Below, in pieces: positions 8,050 through 16,127 of a stretch of 55,028 nt of DNA. The notes under the pieces were generated by a model. It did not search any database. It saw only the letters and a list, made by a program, of their open reading frames with translations, and had not been told where the DNA came from. The stretch is from Verrucomicrobiia bacterium (GTDB lineage: Bacteria; Verrucomicrobiota; Verrucomicrobiia; Verrucomicrobiales; DEV007). The stretch spans positions 1 to 55,028 of the forward strand of contig JAGROY010000128.1 in NCBI GenBank assembly GCA_020439995.1, given 5' to 3'. The first letter of the stretch is position 1. Every line of letters begins with the position of its first letter. The position numbers and the translations under genes are program-made.

Positions 8050-9365
8050 ATTCCCGACTGCCCATTGTTTTTCTTGCTGTTTTGTTAGGCCTGCTCGCCG
8101 GATGGGGACTGTCTCGTTTCCTCATCGACGATTCGACTTTTCCGGAGAAGTCCGCACCAAACCCAACGAGTTCATCGCTTCCGCCAGTGTCCCCGTCGCG
8201 ATCTTTGCATCAAGCGCCTCGGGCACATTCGGCGACAAGTCTTGCTGAGCAACGCGAAGAATACCGGAAGGGTCGCCCCTTCAGTCCCTATCGCGATGGC
8301 CTGTTCTCGCTCGACCTTGCCCTGTCGCTTTCCCCTGAAGAAATCCTCGAAAGTTATCGATTGGGCACTCTTCGGGATGAATCCGAGATCGTGGCCACCT
8401 TGACCAAACTCGCCCGAATCAATCCGGCGGCGGCCTTTGAGGTCGTAAACCAGTTTCCGGAACGGGGCCTCTTCGACCATGCGCAACGGGCAGTGCTCGG
8501 CGTCTGGGCTGCTCGGGATCCCGCGGAAATGATGCGCCATCTCACTGACATGCCAGCGTCCAGTCATCGAGCCGAGGCCGCCCGCATTGCGGTCATGGCC
8601 TGGGGCGAGATCGATCCCGTGAGCGCGATCCAGCATCTGGACGAACTCGCGGGGATTGGCGGCCCGCTGGCCGGAACCTTCGGCGAAAGCCTGCTGTCAT
8701 CCTGGGTGCAACGCGATCCCGCGGCTTCCGAGGCCTGGGTGGCAGCCCGCACCGACGAGGAAGAGCGTGCTGAAATGCTGGAAACCCTGCAAAGCGCCCG
8801 GCTCGGTCAACTGCAGGGAGCTGAGGCCCTGGACTACATTCTCAGTCACCCTGACAATCCCACCCTACAGACTCGCCTGCCCGATACCCTGCGCCTCTGG
8901 GCTTTGGGCGATCCCACCGCTACCGTGGAGCACTTCGCCACTTATCCCAAAGAACATCCCGCATGGACTCACGCCGGGGAGCTGGGAAGCTCGATCATGC
9001 TCGCAGCCATCATGCAGGCCAAAGATGCGACCGTTGCGCTGGAATACGTCGACCGCGTCCCGGAAGGCAAACCTCGCCGAAAGTTCCTCGAAGGCGCAGC
9101 TGCCATCGCCAGTTCCAACAACATTCCATCGTCGGCCACAGCGATCATCGCCGAGATCCCGGAAAGTCACGAACGCGCCGCCGCTGTGGGCATGCTCACC
9201 GAACTCTGGATGCGCCAAGATCCCGTCGCCCTTTCGGAATGGCTTGCGTCACTGGAACCTTCCTCAAGCCGCGACTCGGGCATCTCGCATTTCGTGACCA
9301 TGCTTGCCGAAACCGACCCCGAACGGGCACGCCAGTGGAAGGAGGCGATCTCCGATCAAAAGTAA
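8046..9365 (+). CDS. Membrane-anchored helical-repeat partner of the sigma fusion
   Basis: 439 residues: an N-terminal membrane anchor (LPIVFLAVLLGLLAGWGLSRF), a low-complexity Ser/Pro linker, then helical repeats of the same W-x-x-x-D-P type as in the upstream sigma fusion (WAARDPAEMMRHL, WGEIDPVSAIQHL, WVQRDPAASEAW, WMRQDPVALSEWL). The start overlaps the sigma stop by four bases (ATGA), indicating coupled translation and a shared function. The repeats probably lie in the periplasm, where they could contact those of the sigma protein. The frame ends at TAA, but repeat-like sequence continues in frame beyond it, so the C-terminus may be shortened. Confidence 0.75.
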   Translation: MNSRLPIVFLAVLLGLLAGWGLSRFLIDDSTFPEKSAPNPTSSSLPPVSPSRSLHQAPRAHSATSLAEQREEYRKGRPFSPYRDGLFSLDLALSLSPEEILESYRLGTLRDESEIVATLTKLARINPAAAFEVVNQFPERGLFDHAQRAVLGVWAARDPAEMMRHLTDMPASSHRAEAARIAVMAWGEIDPVSAIQHLDELAGIGGPLAGTFGESLLSSWVQRDPAASEAWVAARTDEEERAEMLETLQSARLGQLQGAEALDYILSHPDNPTLQTRLPDTLRLWALGDPTATVEHFATYPKEHPAWTHAGELGSSIMLAAIMQAKDATVALEYVDRVPEGKPRRKFLEGAAAIASSNNIPSSATAIIAEIPESHERAAAVGMLTELWMRQDPVALSEWLASLEPSSSRDSGISHFVTMLAETDPERARQWKEAISDQK

Positions 9366-9456
9366 CGCGAGCAGATTGATGAAAAACTGCATGAAACCGA
9401 TCGGATGAAGCAAACCGAACGCCTGCTCGAAAAATGGCAGGCCACCGATGCCGACG
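9366..9456 (+). pseudogene. In-frame continuation of the repeat protein after its TAA, fused to a sensor kinase
   Basis: Directly after the TAA (9363-9365) the same frame reads REQIDEKLHETDRMKQTER then LLEKWQATDADAA, which has the helical character and W...TD..AA pattern of another repeat. It ends abruptly near 9456 where sensor-kinase sequence begins in another frame. I interpret this as the original C-terminus of the repeat protein, now cut by a nonsense codon and a rearrangement junction. Confidence 0.5.
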
Positions 9457-11163
9457 CCGCCAACACTCGGTTGGTTTCTCCTGAATGCTGCGGATTCGTC
9501 CGAAGCGCTCGCTAAACAGCGCGCGTCCGAAGCGGCGACTACGAGCATTGAAGCGGCCCGCGATCGACTTCTCCGAAGCTGGCACGAGTACCTGACAAAG
9601 GTAGAGGCCTCCATCGAGGGTAAGTCACCCAGCGCCGCCTTCGCTCAAATCGTTCGCACGGGCACGGCGGATGCGGTCATTGTTAGAAATGAGACGGGGC
9701 AACCTTCCTATCCTTCTTTCACTGTTCCATATGACCACACCATCCGCATCGATTCAGAGGCAACGAACCATCTTGCCAGCGAATTACGACAAGCGATTAC
9801 CGATGGAAATCGTGGCGAGGCAGGGAGCTTAGCCCTGGAGTTAGGCCAGGCGAAACATTCACCATTTCTCGATTACCATGGACGAGTGATCGCTCTCAAT
9901 GCGATGTGGTCGTTCCTACAAACAGCACCAGACAGAGACACGGAAGCAGTTCGTGATGTCGCCCGCCGGCTTGTTGACGGTCTCGGTGACTATGACAATT
10001 CCTCTCTCCCGGCGTCCCAGCGCCGATTCCTTATGCACCAATTGACCGATGCGGGATTTGACGTGGATTCCTCTGTCCTCATTGCGGAAGACCTCGCCGC
10101 CAGCGTCCTTTCGAGCAACCGGCTAGCGGCTCCCAGTCGTAGCGACCGTTCTCTTTGGTCACCTCTTCCAGACATTTGGGCTACAGAGACGGGCTTTCCG
10201 AAACGCACGCTCTTGTTTCGGGAATCCACACTCCAGAGCCTTCTCAGCGCGCTGTTTCCTAACCATGATGTCACCACAACCGATGCCCCAGGACACCTTC
10301 CCATCGGCGCCACCATGCCAGGATGGCATTTCCGAGTGACCAAGAGGATAGACGCGCCTGATAATGCCGTAAGTCAGCGAGCTCTCTATTTGTGGGTTGG
10401 CGTCTTTGCTAGCCTTGCCATGGGCTTGATCACTTGGCTCATCAGCAAAGGCCTCCTTCGCGAGTCAAAACGGGCGCGTCTCGAACATGACCTCGCCTCC
10501 ACGGTTTCCCATGAGCTTCGACCCCCCCTATCATCCATCCAAGTCTTTGTGGATTTGCTTCTCGAAGAGGCCACGCTTGATGAACAGAAGACGCGTGAGT
10601 ACTTACGATTGATCTCCCAAGAGAACGCTCGCTTGACACGATTGGTAGACAATTTCCTCACATTATCTCTGCGAGAACAGAACGTCGACGCACCTGAGCC
10701 GCAGACCATTGAGATCGCCAGTTTTCTTGAAGAAACAGCACGCCTCGCGCGAAATGGCATCGCAGGCGAGCGGCTGAAACTGGAAATCGACGAACACCTC
10801 CCACAAATCGAGGCGAATCCCGTTTCGCTCCGCTCAGCGGTGATGAATCTGTTAGACAATGCCTTTCGCTACTCACCGCCGGACTCGTCTGTGAGACTTC
10901 GTGGCTTCCGTCGTGACACCGAAGTCTACATCGACGTGATCGATCATGGGCCTGGTCTGACTCAACGAGAGAGAGGCCGCGTGTTTGAGACCTTTCGCCG
11001 AGGACCCAACGGAAATCGCGACCATCCCTCAGGGTGCGGCCTCGGGCTTTCAATTGTGAAAGCCGCCGTGGAGCAAGCTAACGGAAAGGTCGAGGTGCAT
11101 GCCCAAGCAGGCGGAGGTTCCCTCTTTCGGCTAAGATTCCCAGCCATCTTACGAGGAGCATGA
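9448..11163 (+). CDS. Sensor histidine kinase, N-terminal membrane anchor apparently lost
   Basis: 571 residues. A long N-terminal sensor region (1-310) is followed by one clear membrane helix (LWVGVFASLAMGLITWLIS, about 313-331), a DHp domain with SHELRPPLSS (His355), and an HATPase domain with N box NLLDNAFRYS, G1 DHGPGL and G2 GCGLGLSIV. It autophosphorylates and passes the phosphate to the response regulator whose start overlaps its stop (ATGA at 11160). Members usually begin with a signal-anchor helix; here the first residues MPTPPT run straight into LGWFLLNAAD, the tail of such a helix, at the junction with the preceding repeat-protein remnant. The sensor may thus be mislocalised or inactive. 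Confidence 0.85.
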   Translation: MPTPPTLGWFLLNAADSSEALAKQRASEAATTSIEAARDRLLRSWHEYLTKVEASIEGKSPSAAFAQIVRTGTADAVIVRNETGQPSYPSFTVPYDHTIRIDSEATNHLASELRQAITDGNRGEAGSLALELGQAKHSPFLDYHGRVIALNAMWSFLQTAPDRDTEAVRDVARRLVDGLGDYDNSSLPASQRRFLMHQLTDAGFDVDSSVLIAEDLAASVLSSNRLAAPSRSDRSLWSPLPDIWATETGFPKRTLLFRESTLQSLLSALFPNHDVTTTDAPGHLPIGATMPGWHFRVTKRIDAPDNAVSQRALYLWVGVFASLAMGLITWLISKGLLRESKRARLEHDLASTVSHELRPPLSSIQVFVDLLLEEATLDEQKTREYLRLISQENARLTRLVDNFLTLSLREQNVDAPEPQTIEIASFLEETARLARNGIAGERLKLEIDEHLPQIEANPVSLRSAVMNLLDNAFRYSPPDSSVRLRGFRRDTEVYIDVIDHGPGLTQRERGRVFETFRRGPNGNRDHPSGCGLGLSIVKAAVEQANGKVEVHAQAGGGSLFRLRFPAILRGA

Positions 11164-11858
11164 GGAAGACGAAATCAAGATTGCTTGTTGTCGAGGATGA
11201 CCCCGCGTTGCTCCGTGGATTGGTCGACAAATTTCGCTCTGAAGGCTACGAGGTTCGTGTCGCGTGCGATGGCCATAGCGCGATCGATCAGGCCGACGAG
11301 GATCCGCCCGACCTGGTTTTGCTCGATGTGATGTTGCCAGGGTGTGATGGCTTCGAAGTCTGCCGCGCCCTGCGGGACGACAGTGGTTTCACCATGCCTA
11401 TCATCATGCTCACGGCTCGTGGGCAGGAGAGGGACGTCGTGCGCGGGCTCAATCTTGGGGCCGATGATTACATCACGAAGCCCTTTCGCATCGCGGAACT
11501 TCACGCTCGCATTCAGGCGGCACTCCGGCGCACGAATGGAAGAACGCTGGGCTCGCGGGCTGTCTACGAGTTCGGCAACTGGGTCCTCGATTGCAGAGCG
11601 CAACAGCTTCGGTGCGAAGGTAATATCGTTGAGTTGACCAGCCAGGAGTTCAGCTTTCTTACGCTCTTCGCAGCGAATCCTCATCGTGCCCTCACGCGCG
11701 AAGCCATCCTTCGCGCGGCTGAGAAGCGCTCATCGCTTTCCGGCGTCCGCACCGTTGATCGCTGTGTGAAGAACCTTCGGGCCAAGATCGAGATCGACCC
11801 GAAACACCCGACGCATATCATCACCATCCGCGACGTCGGCTACCGATTTGCACCCTGA
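11160..11858 (+). CDS. OmpR/PhoB-type response regulator
   Basis: 232 residues. The receiver domain has the acidic pair VEDD, phosphoacceptor Asp56 in LLDVMLPG, the Thr in MLTARG and the Lys in ITKPF. The C-terminal winged helix of the OmpR type is recognised by LTSQEFSFLTLF, LTREAIL and VDRCVKNLRAKIE, ending in IRDVGYRF. It is a DNA-binding transcription factor acting with the kinase encoded just upstream, with which it overlaps by four bases. Target genes are not visible; no repeated operator was recognised nearby. Confidence 0.92.
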   Translation: MRKTKSRLLVVEDDPALLRGLVDKFRSEGYEVRVACDGHSAIDQADEDPPDLVLLDVMLPGCDGFEVCRALRDDSGFTMPIIMLTARGQERDVVRGLNLGADDYITKPFRIAELHARIQAALRRTNGRTLGSRAVYEFGNWVLDCRAQQLRCEGNIVELTSQEFSFLTLFAANPHRALTREAILRAAEKRSSLSGVRTVDRCVKNLRAKIEIDPKHPTHIITIRDVGYRFAP

Positions 11859-11995
11859 CTTTGATGTAAGAAAAGCGGTTCGTTACGCATCGCTTAGAGG
11901 AAAGTCATCGCGGACGATCCGTTAGGGGAATCCGGTGACGAATCCGCAGACCAATCGCCGCCGCTACCGCAGGTGTTCTCGTTGTCGGCTATGGC

Positions 11996-12403
11996 TTGGC
12001 GCGGCACTGGCTGCTACAAGCACCGAAACCAGCCATGCAAAGTGAAGAAACCACGATTACTTCGGTAAGCCTGGCGGGAACTTTCAACGACTGGCAAGTA
12101 TCCGCCAACCCCATGGACTTGCAACGTGATGGCAGCTGGACGACCACCATAACGATCGATGTCCCCGGCGCCATTGAATTTAAGTTTGCCGCCAATGGTT
12201 CCTGGAAACTCAGCGCAGGCGAAATGGATCAGGAAGCCGACTCCCTGCCCCTCGCCGGGACGGCAGAAATCACGGACGGAAGTGGAAACATCACCGCCTT
12301 CATTCCCCGAATTGGCGACTACGTCTTCACCATCAACCCAGCGGACTATCGCTACACCGTTACGCCTGCCGAAGTTCCTCAACTCGACGATCAATCGGAA
12401 TGA
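11996..12403 (+). CDS. Small protein with a glycogen-binding-like (CBM48/AMPK) domain, possible 5' frameshift
   Basis: The protein has SVSLAGTFNDWQ, MDLQRDGSWTTTI and IEFKFAANGSWKL, the hallmark of glycogen-binding domains of the AMPK/CBM48 type. The C-terminal part repeats a similar beta pattern. The start is unclear. TTG 11996 and ATG 12035 give no signal peptide. A GTG at 11935 has a good ribosome site (AGGGGAA) but runs in another frame; shifting within the GCC/CGC repeat at 11955-11968 would give MTNPQTNRR followed by a membrane helix (AATAGVLVVGYGLARHW). A one-base frameshift, real or a sequencing error, is therefore likely. It sits downstream of the two-component pair. Confidence 0.6.
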   Translation: MARHWLLQAPKPAMQSEETTITSVSLAGTFNDWQVSANPMDLQRDGSWTTTITIDVPGAIEFKFAANGSWKLSAGEMDQEADSLPLAGTAEITDGSGNITAFIPRIGDYVFTINPADYRYTVTPAEVPQLDDQSE

Positions 12404-12726
12404 TTGCCAGCTCCTGAAAATTCGACAACAACAGCATGGCCTCCAACTTTACAGTGCGAGGGGTAAGGGCAGCAGCATCCTTGGCTGAGCCTTGCACCCG
12501 AATAAAGAACCTTTTCGCTGAAGAACCAACCTAAACCGCTTGGGAGGTGGCCCCAAGCTTTCAACACGATCGAGCTACGACTATCCTCAATTGAATTTGA
12601 GAAGTTTAGCCTCTCAAGCGCCCGGATAGAAGTGAATCTCACGTAGAGGAAGAAACTCTAGTGATGCTTTCTGCGAGGGCATTCCGGAAGCGTGGCAGTA
12701 CTCACTGAACTTCATTTTCGCTGTGA
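12404..12726. other. Intergenic region between convergent genes, contains part of repeat copy B
   Basis: About 320 bases between the end of the glycogen-binding-like gene and the end of the PQQ/thioredoxin gene on the other strand. No recognisable gene and no T-tailed hairpin was seen. Its last 36 bases belong to repeat copy B. Confidence 0.5.
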
Positions 12727-12809
12727 CTATTTCGAGAGCTCGGATTCTCGAAGTGAATCGGATTCGAGGTCTCGAATCAATGCCTCCAACGCCGCGTCGA
12801 TTGCCCTCG
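12691..12809 (-). repeat. Repeat copy B: 3' end and flank of the selenoprotein gene
   Basis: This is the intact copy of the segment also found at 811-936, about 11.9 kb away. It covers the last 27 or so codons of the PQQ/thioredoxin gene, its TAG stop (12729-12727) and 36 bases of downstream flank. The shared flank shows that DNA, not just protein homology, was duplicated. Confidence 0.8.
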
Positions 12810-15183
12810 CGCCGGGATTTCCCACCCATTTATGCCGAATGATCCCCGTGTGATCGATCACATAATAAACCGGCGTACCAGGTGAGTTCCACGTCTTTGC
12901 GATGGCTCCCTGATCCGCTGTCGATCTCCAATTCAAGGCCTCTTTGTCCATCACCTGCTTTAGCTTCGCTGCATCGTAGGCACTCACATTCACACCGAGG
13001 AGCGCGAAAGGCTTTTCTCTCAGTTGAGTCACGAGCGACCGCTCGTGGGGCCAACTGGCCCGTCAGGCAAGTCAGTATTCCGACCAAAAGTAGAGCAGCA
13101 CGACCTTGCCACGATAGTCACTCAACTTGAATCGTATGCCATCCTGATCGTCGCCTTCAATTTCCTGAGCCATCGCACCCACGGTCAAATGGCGGATCTC
13201 GTGTAACTCCGAGGCCGCTTTCTCTCCAACTGTGCCACCGAAAGAGAGCGGTACCTCCGCGTAGTCTTTAGCGCATTGCTCAAAGATCGCTTCCACCTCG
13301 TTGATGGCCTCGGAGCGTTCCGTCCCTTGCAATTCGTCCAGGTAGTCCTTGCCGAACAGTAATTCGTAACGATGAGCCATGTTCGGCTGCTCCTTGAGCA
13401 ACTCGAGTCGCCGCAGACGGCTGTTTAAGAACTGAGCCAGACGCAGCCCCGCTCGCCCACGGACTTCCCGATGGGGGTTGCTCTCAAAGACTGCGCGCAG
13501 GAATGTCTCGCACTCCTTGCGAAAACCGTAGGACATTCTCCAGCAGGCATGATCAGCCTCGACGCTGCCGATGTGGTCGCGCCGTAGGAGGGCGATGGCC
13601 CGGACTTCCGGGCTTTCAGGCCCCCAGCCTGAGTGCGTGGAGTGGTTCTCCATCCAGATCTCCTGATCGACCACTTGGGTCAGTGCGTCCATCGCGGTCG
13701 CCGTGCCAGGAGTCATCTCGGCCTGTGCTAAATAGTGCCGTGTCAGCCTTTCGACCCGGGCAACGATCTGAGCGCGCTCTTCATCAGTTTTCGCCTGTCG
13801 CAATGCATAACCTTCCGCGTTGAACTCCCTAGACATCACTGATTTCTGCTCCGCTCGCTTAGCAGGATCGTCCAGCATGCTTTCCGACGTGGCCAAGGAC
13901 GCACAGACCAGTTCATTACCGCTGCGCACAAAAAGGTGTTGGTTAGCGTATGCCGGGGGTGACCAGGCAACCTTTCTCCCGGCAAATGGGAAGGTCGGAT
14001 CAATCACTGCCACACGACTCATTTCCTTGTAGCCCTCTGGCGTGAGACGAGCACGAATCAATTCTCCTCTGTCCGTGTAGAGCAGCACCGAATCGCCAAT
14101 CGGGGTCAGGTGGATGCTGGCACCGTTTTTCAAATCAGTCACCTGATCGGTTTCCCAAATCTGTCGCCCCGTATCCGCGTTGACACAGATGAGTTCGCCT
14201 GAGGATCTGGCCGAGTAAACGTGACCGCCCTGTATCATCGCCGTCGACGTGTGGCTAAAGATCCTTTGTGAACGGGCTTTCGAGTCGGGCCAGAGAACCG
14301 TCGCTGAGGCCTCGTCGGGATCGAGCACGAACATCATGCCTCCGATGAGCAGTTTGTTCTCCTGAAACACCGGAGTGGAGACCGCGTAATCGCTGCTGGT
14401 CAAAAGCCTCTGCCTCCAGTTGGTTGTTCCGGTAGCTGGATCCAAAGACGTCACCGATTCCTGCGTCCATACAATTAGTTGCCTCTTTCCACCCACGGAA
14501 ACCACAATTGGCGAACTAAATGTTAGGGATTCATCCAGCGCCTTCCAGATTTCCTTGCCCGTATCTTTCTCCAAGGCGACGACGCAGGCCTCCGGTTTGC
14601 CGCCGATGAACAGGATCAACTTGTCCCCCTCGATCAACGGCGAAGGCATGCCCGCAGAGAAGGCAACATCATAATCCTTCGCTAGGTTCCTTCGCCAGAG
14701 TGCCCTACCGATGCTGGTTTCCAAGCAATAGAGATCGCCCACTCGGCCTACTGTATAGACTTTGCCTTCCTCGACGATCGGTGTGGCCACCGGGCCAATC
14801 TCTTGAGTGGGGTCATAGGCCCAGTCCTCATAGACGACATCATAAGCGTGCGTCCAGAGTGTCCGGCCAGTGGACTCCTCAAGACAATGGAGTCGCTCTT
14901 TCGCCGAAGGTTTTGAAACCTCGGAGTCCGCCAAAAAGACCCGGCCCTGCGCCACGACCGGGCTGGCAAATCCCCAACCAACGGGAACCCGCCAACGTAT
15001 CTCCAGGCCTTTGGCAGAAAGCGCTTCGTCTATTCCAGATTCATGAAAGACACCGTCACGGCCTGGCCCGCGCCACTGCGGCCAGTCTTCTGCCTTCACG
15101 CTGTGTGAAGGCAACACCGCAAGAGCAACAAGGCACGTCATCGATGTGAGGGATAAAAAGCGCACCTCTGAATTCTCCAGCAT
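12727..15183 (-). CDS. PQQ-propeller/TlpA thioredoxin fusion, probable UxxU selenoprotein (two in-frame TGA)
   Basis: Predicted 818 residues if both TGA codons (13074-13072 and 13065-13063) are read as selenocysteine (Sec704, Sec707). A signal peptide (MTCLVALAVLPSHSVKA) is followed by a PQQ-type beta-propeller (DWPQWRGPGRDGVF, repeated blades such as GTNWRQRLL and GRQIWETDQ), a helical middle, and a TlpA/AhpC-TSA domain starting near VGAMAQEIEG with FKLSDYRGKVVLLYFWSEY. The TGAs occupy both cysteine positions of the usual WCxxC, giving Y-U-L-A-U. The frame then continues through PHERSLV, FALLGVNV, LNWRS and the cis-proline segment GTPVYYVID to a TAG. It is probably an extracytoplasmic redox protein. 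ATG 15183 is preferred over TTG 15204. Read conventionally it is two fragments. Confidence 0.82.
13030..13047 (-). promoter_or_regulatory. SECIS-like hairpin 2 (after second TGA)
   Basis: On the coding strand CACGAGC (13047-13041) pairs perfectly with GCTCGTG (13036-13030) around the loop GGTC. The loop starts 22 bases after the second TGA, and its first two bases are G, as in the E. coli fdhF element whose loop contains GGUC. It abuts hairpin 1, so each TGA has its own downstream stem-loop. Prediction by eye; folding and SelB binding are untested. Confidence 0.6.
13048..13061 (-). promoter_or_regulatory. SECIS-like hairpin 1 (after first TGA)
   Basis: On the coding (minus) strand GGGCC (13061-13057) pairs with GGCCC (13052-13048) around the loop AGTT. 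The loop begins 15 bases after the first TGA and has a G at position two. Bacterial SECIS elements are short stem-loops inside the coding region, with a G in the first two loop positions, roughly 16-37 bases after the UGA; this one is at the short edge. They recruit SelB. The fit is by eye. Confidence 0.5.
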
Positions 15184-15231
15184 ACCGTTGATCGTGTCGA
15201 TCAAGATTAAGGATGCACAAGTTCGCTTTTT

Positions 15232-15251
15232 ATGTCACCATATGGTGACAT
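15232..15251. promoter_or_regulatory. 20-bp perfect palindrome, likely ArsR-family operator
   Basis: ATGTCACCATATGGTGACAT is self-complementary over all 20 bases. It lies immediately upstream of the likely ArsR start (ATG 15250, overlapping it by two bases) and 49-68 bases upstream of the divergent selenoprotein start. A dyad at this position is typical of autoregulation by a dimeric ArsR repressor, and the same site could control the divergent gene. Confidence 0.65.
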
Positions 15252-15594
15252 GTTATTCGTTGAAGACAATGTAATTTGGAGAGCGCTGGCAGATCCCACT
15301 CGTCGAGAGATTCTGGAGACAATTGGGAGGCAAGCAGCCACTACTGGCGAAATCGTCGAGCATTTCAGCAACCGGATCGTCAGGACAGCGGTGATGAAAC
15401 ACCTCGATGTGCTCGAATCGGCTCGCCTCATTCGCATCGAACGAATCGGTCGCACACGGCGCAACCACATTGAACGGGAGCCTCTTGAAGCCGTCGCGGC
15501 GTGGCTTGAGAAGCGCGTCCAAGGCCATGGGAATAATCTTAAACGACTGAAGAATCTTGCTGAAACGAAATCCGAACCGAACAAACGATTATGA
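15250..15594 (+). CDS. ArsR-family winged-helix repressor
   Basis: 114 residues from ATG 15250. The start of the domain is classical (VIWRALADPTRREILETI). The recognition-helix region is TTGEIVEHFSN...TAVMKHLDVLE and the wing is LIRIERIGRTRRNHI. No metal-binding cysteine cluster is visible, so this belongs to the ArsR type that accompanies SRPBCC proteins rather than to the metal sensors. An earlier ATG at 15232 would put the palindrome inside the coding region, so 15250 is preferred. The stop overlaps the start of the SRPBCC gene by four bases. It probably represses its own operon through the palindrome at 15232. Confidence 0.88.
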   Translation: MLFVEDNVIWRALADPTRREILETIGRQAATTGEIVEHFSNRIVRTAVMKHLDVLESARLIRIERIGRTRRNHIEREPLEAVAAWLEKRVQGHGNNLKRLKNLAETKSEPNKRL

Positions 15595-16079
15595 CAATTG
15601 ACAAACAACTACTCAGCGCCGGGGCTGCGAATGTTACGATCAGGATCGATATCAATGCACCGATAGCCAAAACCTGGCGGCTTATGATTGACGATATCGG
15701 TCAATGGTGGCGTCAGGATTTTCTCTGTTGTGAAAGATCGATGGGCATGCATCTCGAAGCGCGTGTCGGCGGAATGCTAGTTGAGCGAACCGAAGGAGAA
15801 GGCTGCGGCTACCTCTGGGGACACGTGATCTCATTCCAACCTGAGCACCAACTCGCCTATGTTGCTCAGATTGTTCCACCGTGGGGAGGCCCCGCACAAT
15901 CGGTCGTTCAAATCGCACTGGCACCGGACGAAGATCGACCTGCAGAGGCCACCGTCTTGACCCTTACCGATTCGCTCATTGGCCATGTTTCTGACCATCT
16001 CATGTCGAGTCTCGCAGAGGGATGGGGACAATTGTATGGGGAAGGCGGGTTGAAGACACACGTGGAATCTTCCACGTAG
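15591..16079 (+). CDS. SRPBCC (AHSA1-like/START fold) protein
   Basis: 162 residues with the SRPBCC/AHSA1 pattern: a beta strand with IRIDINAPIAKTWRLMID, then DIGQWWRQDF, GMHLEARVGGMLVER, GYLWGHVISFQPEHQLAYV and a C-terminal helix LMSSLAEGWGQLYGEG. Such proteins bind hydrophobic ligands in a deep pocket; the ligand is unknown. It is translationally coupled (ATGA) to the ArsR gene, a very common pair in soil and aquatic bacteria. It is followed by a short convergent gap before the DJ-1-like gene on the other strand. Confidence 0.8.
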   Translation: MTIDKQLLSAGAANVTIRIDINAPIAKTWRLMIDDIGQWWRQDFLCCERSMGMHLEARVGGMLVERTEGEGCGYLWGHVISFQPEHQLAYVAQIVPPWGGPAQSVVQIALAPDEDRPAEATVLTLTDSLIGHVSDHLMSSLAEGWGQLYGEGGLKTHVESST

Positions 16080-16127
16080 TAGATGTATCGCCACGTGCAG
16101 ATAGAATCGGCAAAACTAGGCTTATCG

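Noticed and set aside
12830..13087. A separate minus-strand reading frame in another frame across the TGA region, suggesting a frameshift in the thioredoxin domain
   Set aside because: The two halves of the thioredoxin domain are already in the same frame (13074 and 13032 differ by 14 codons), so no frameshift is needed, and the alternative frame has no thioredoxin features.
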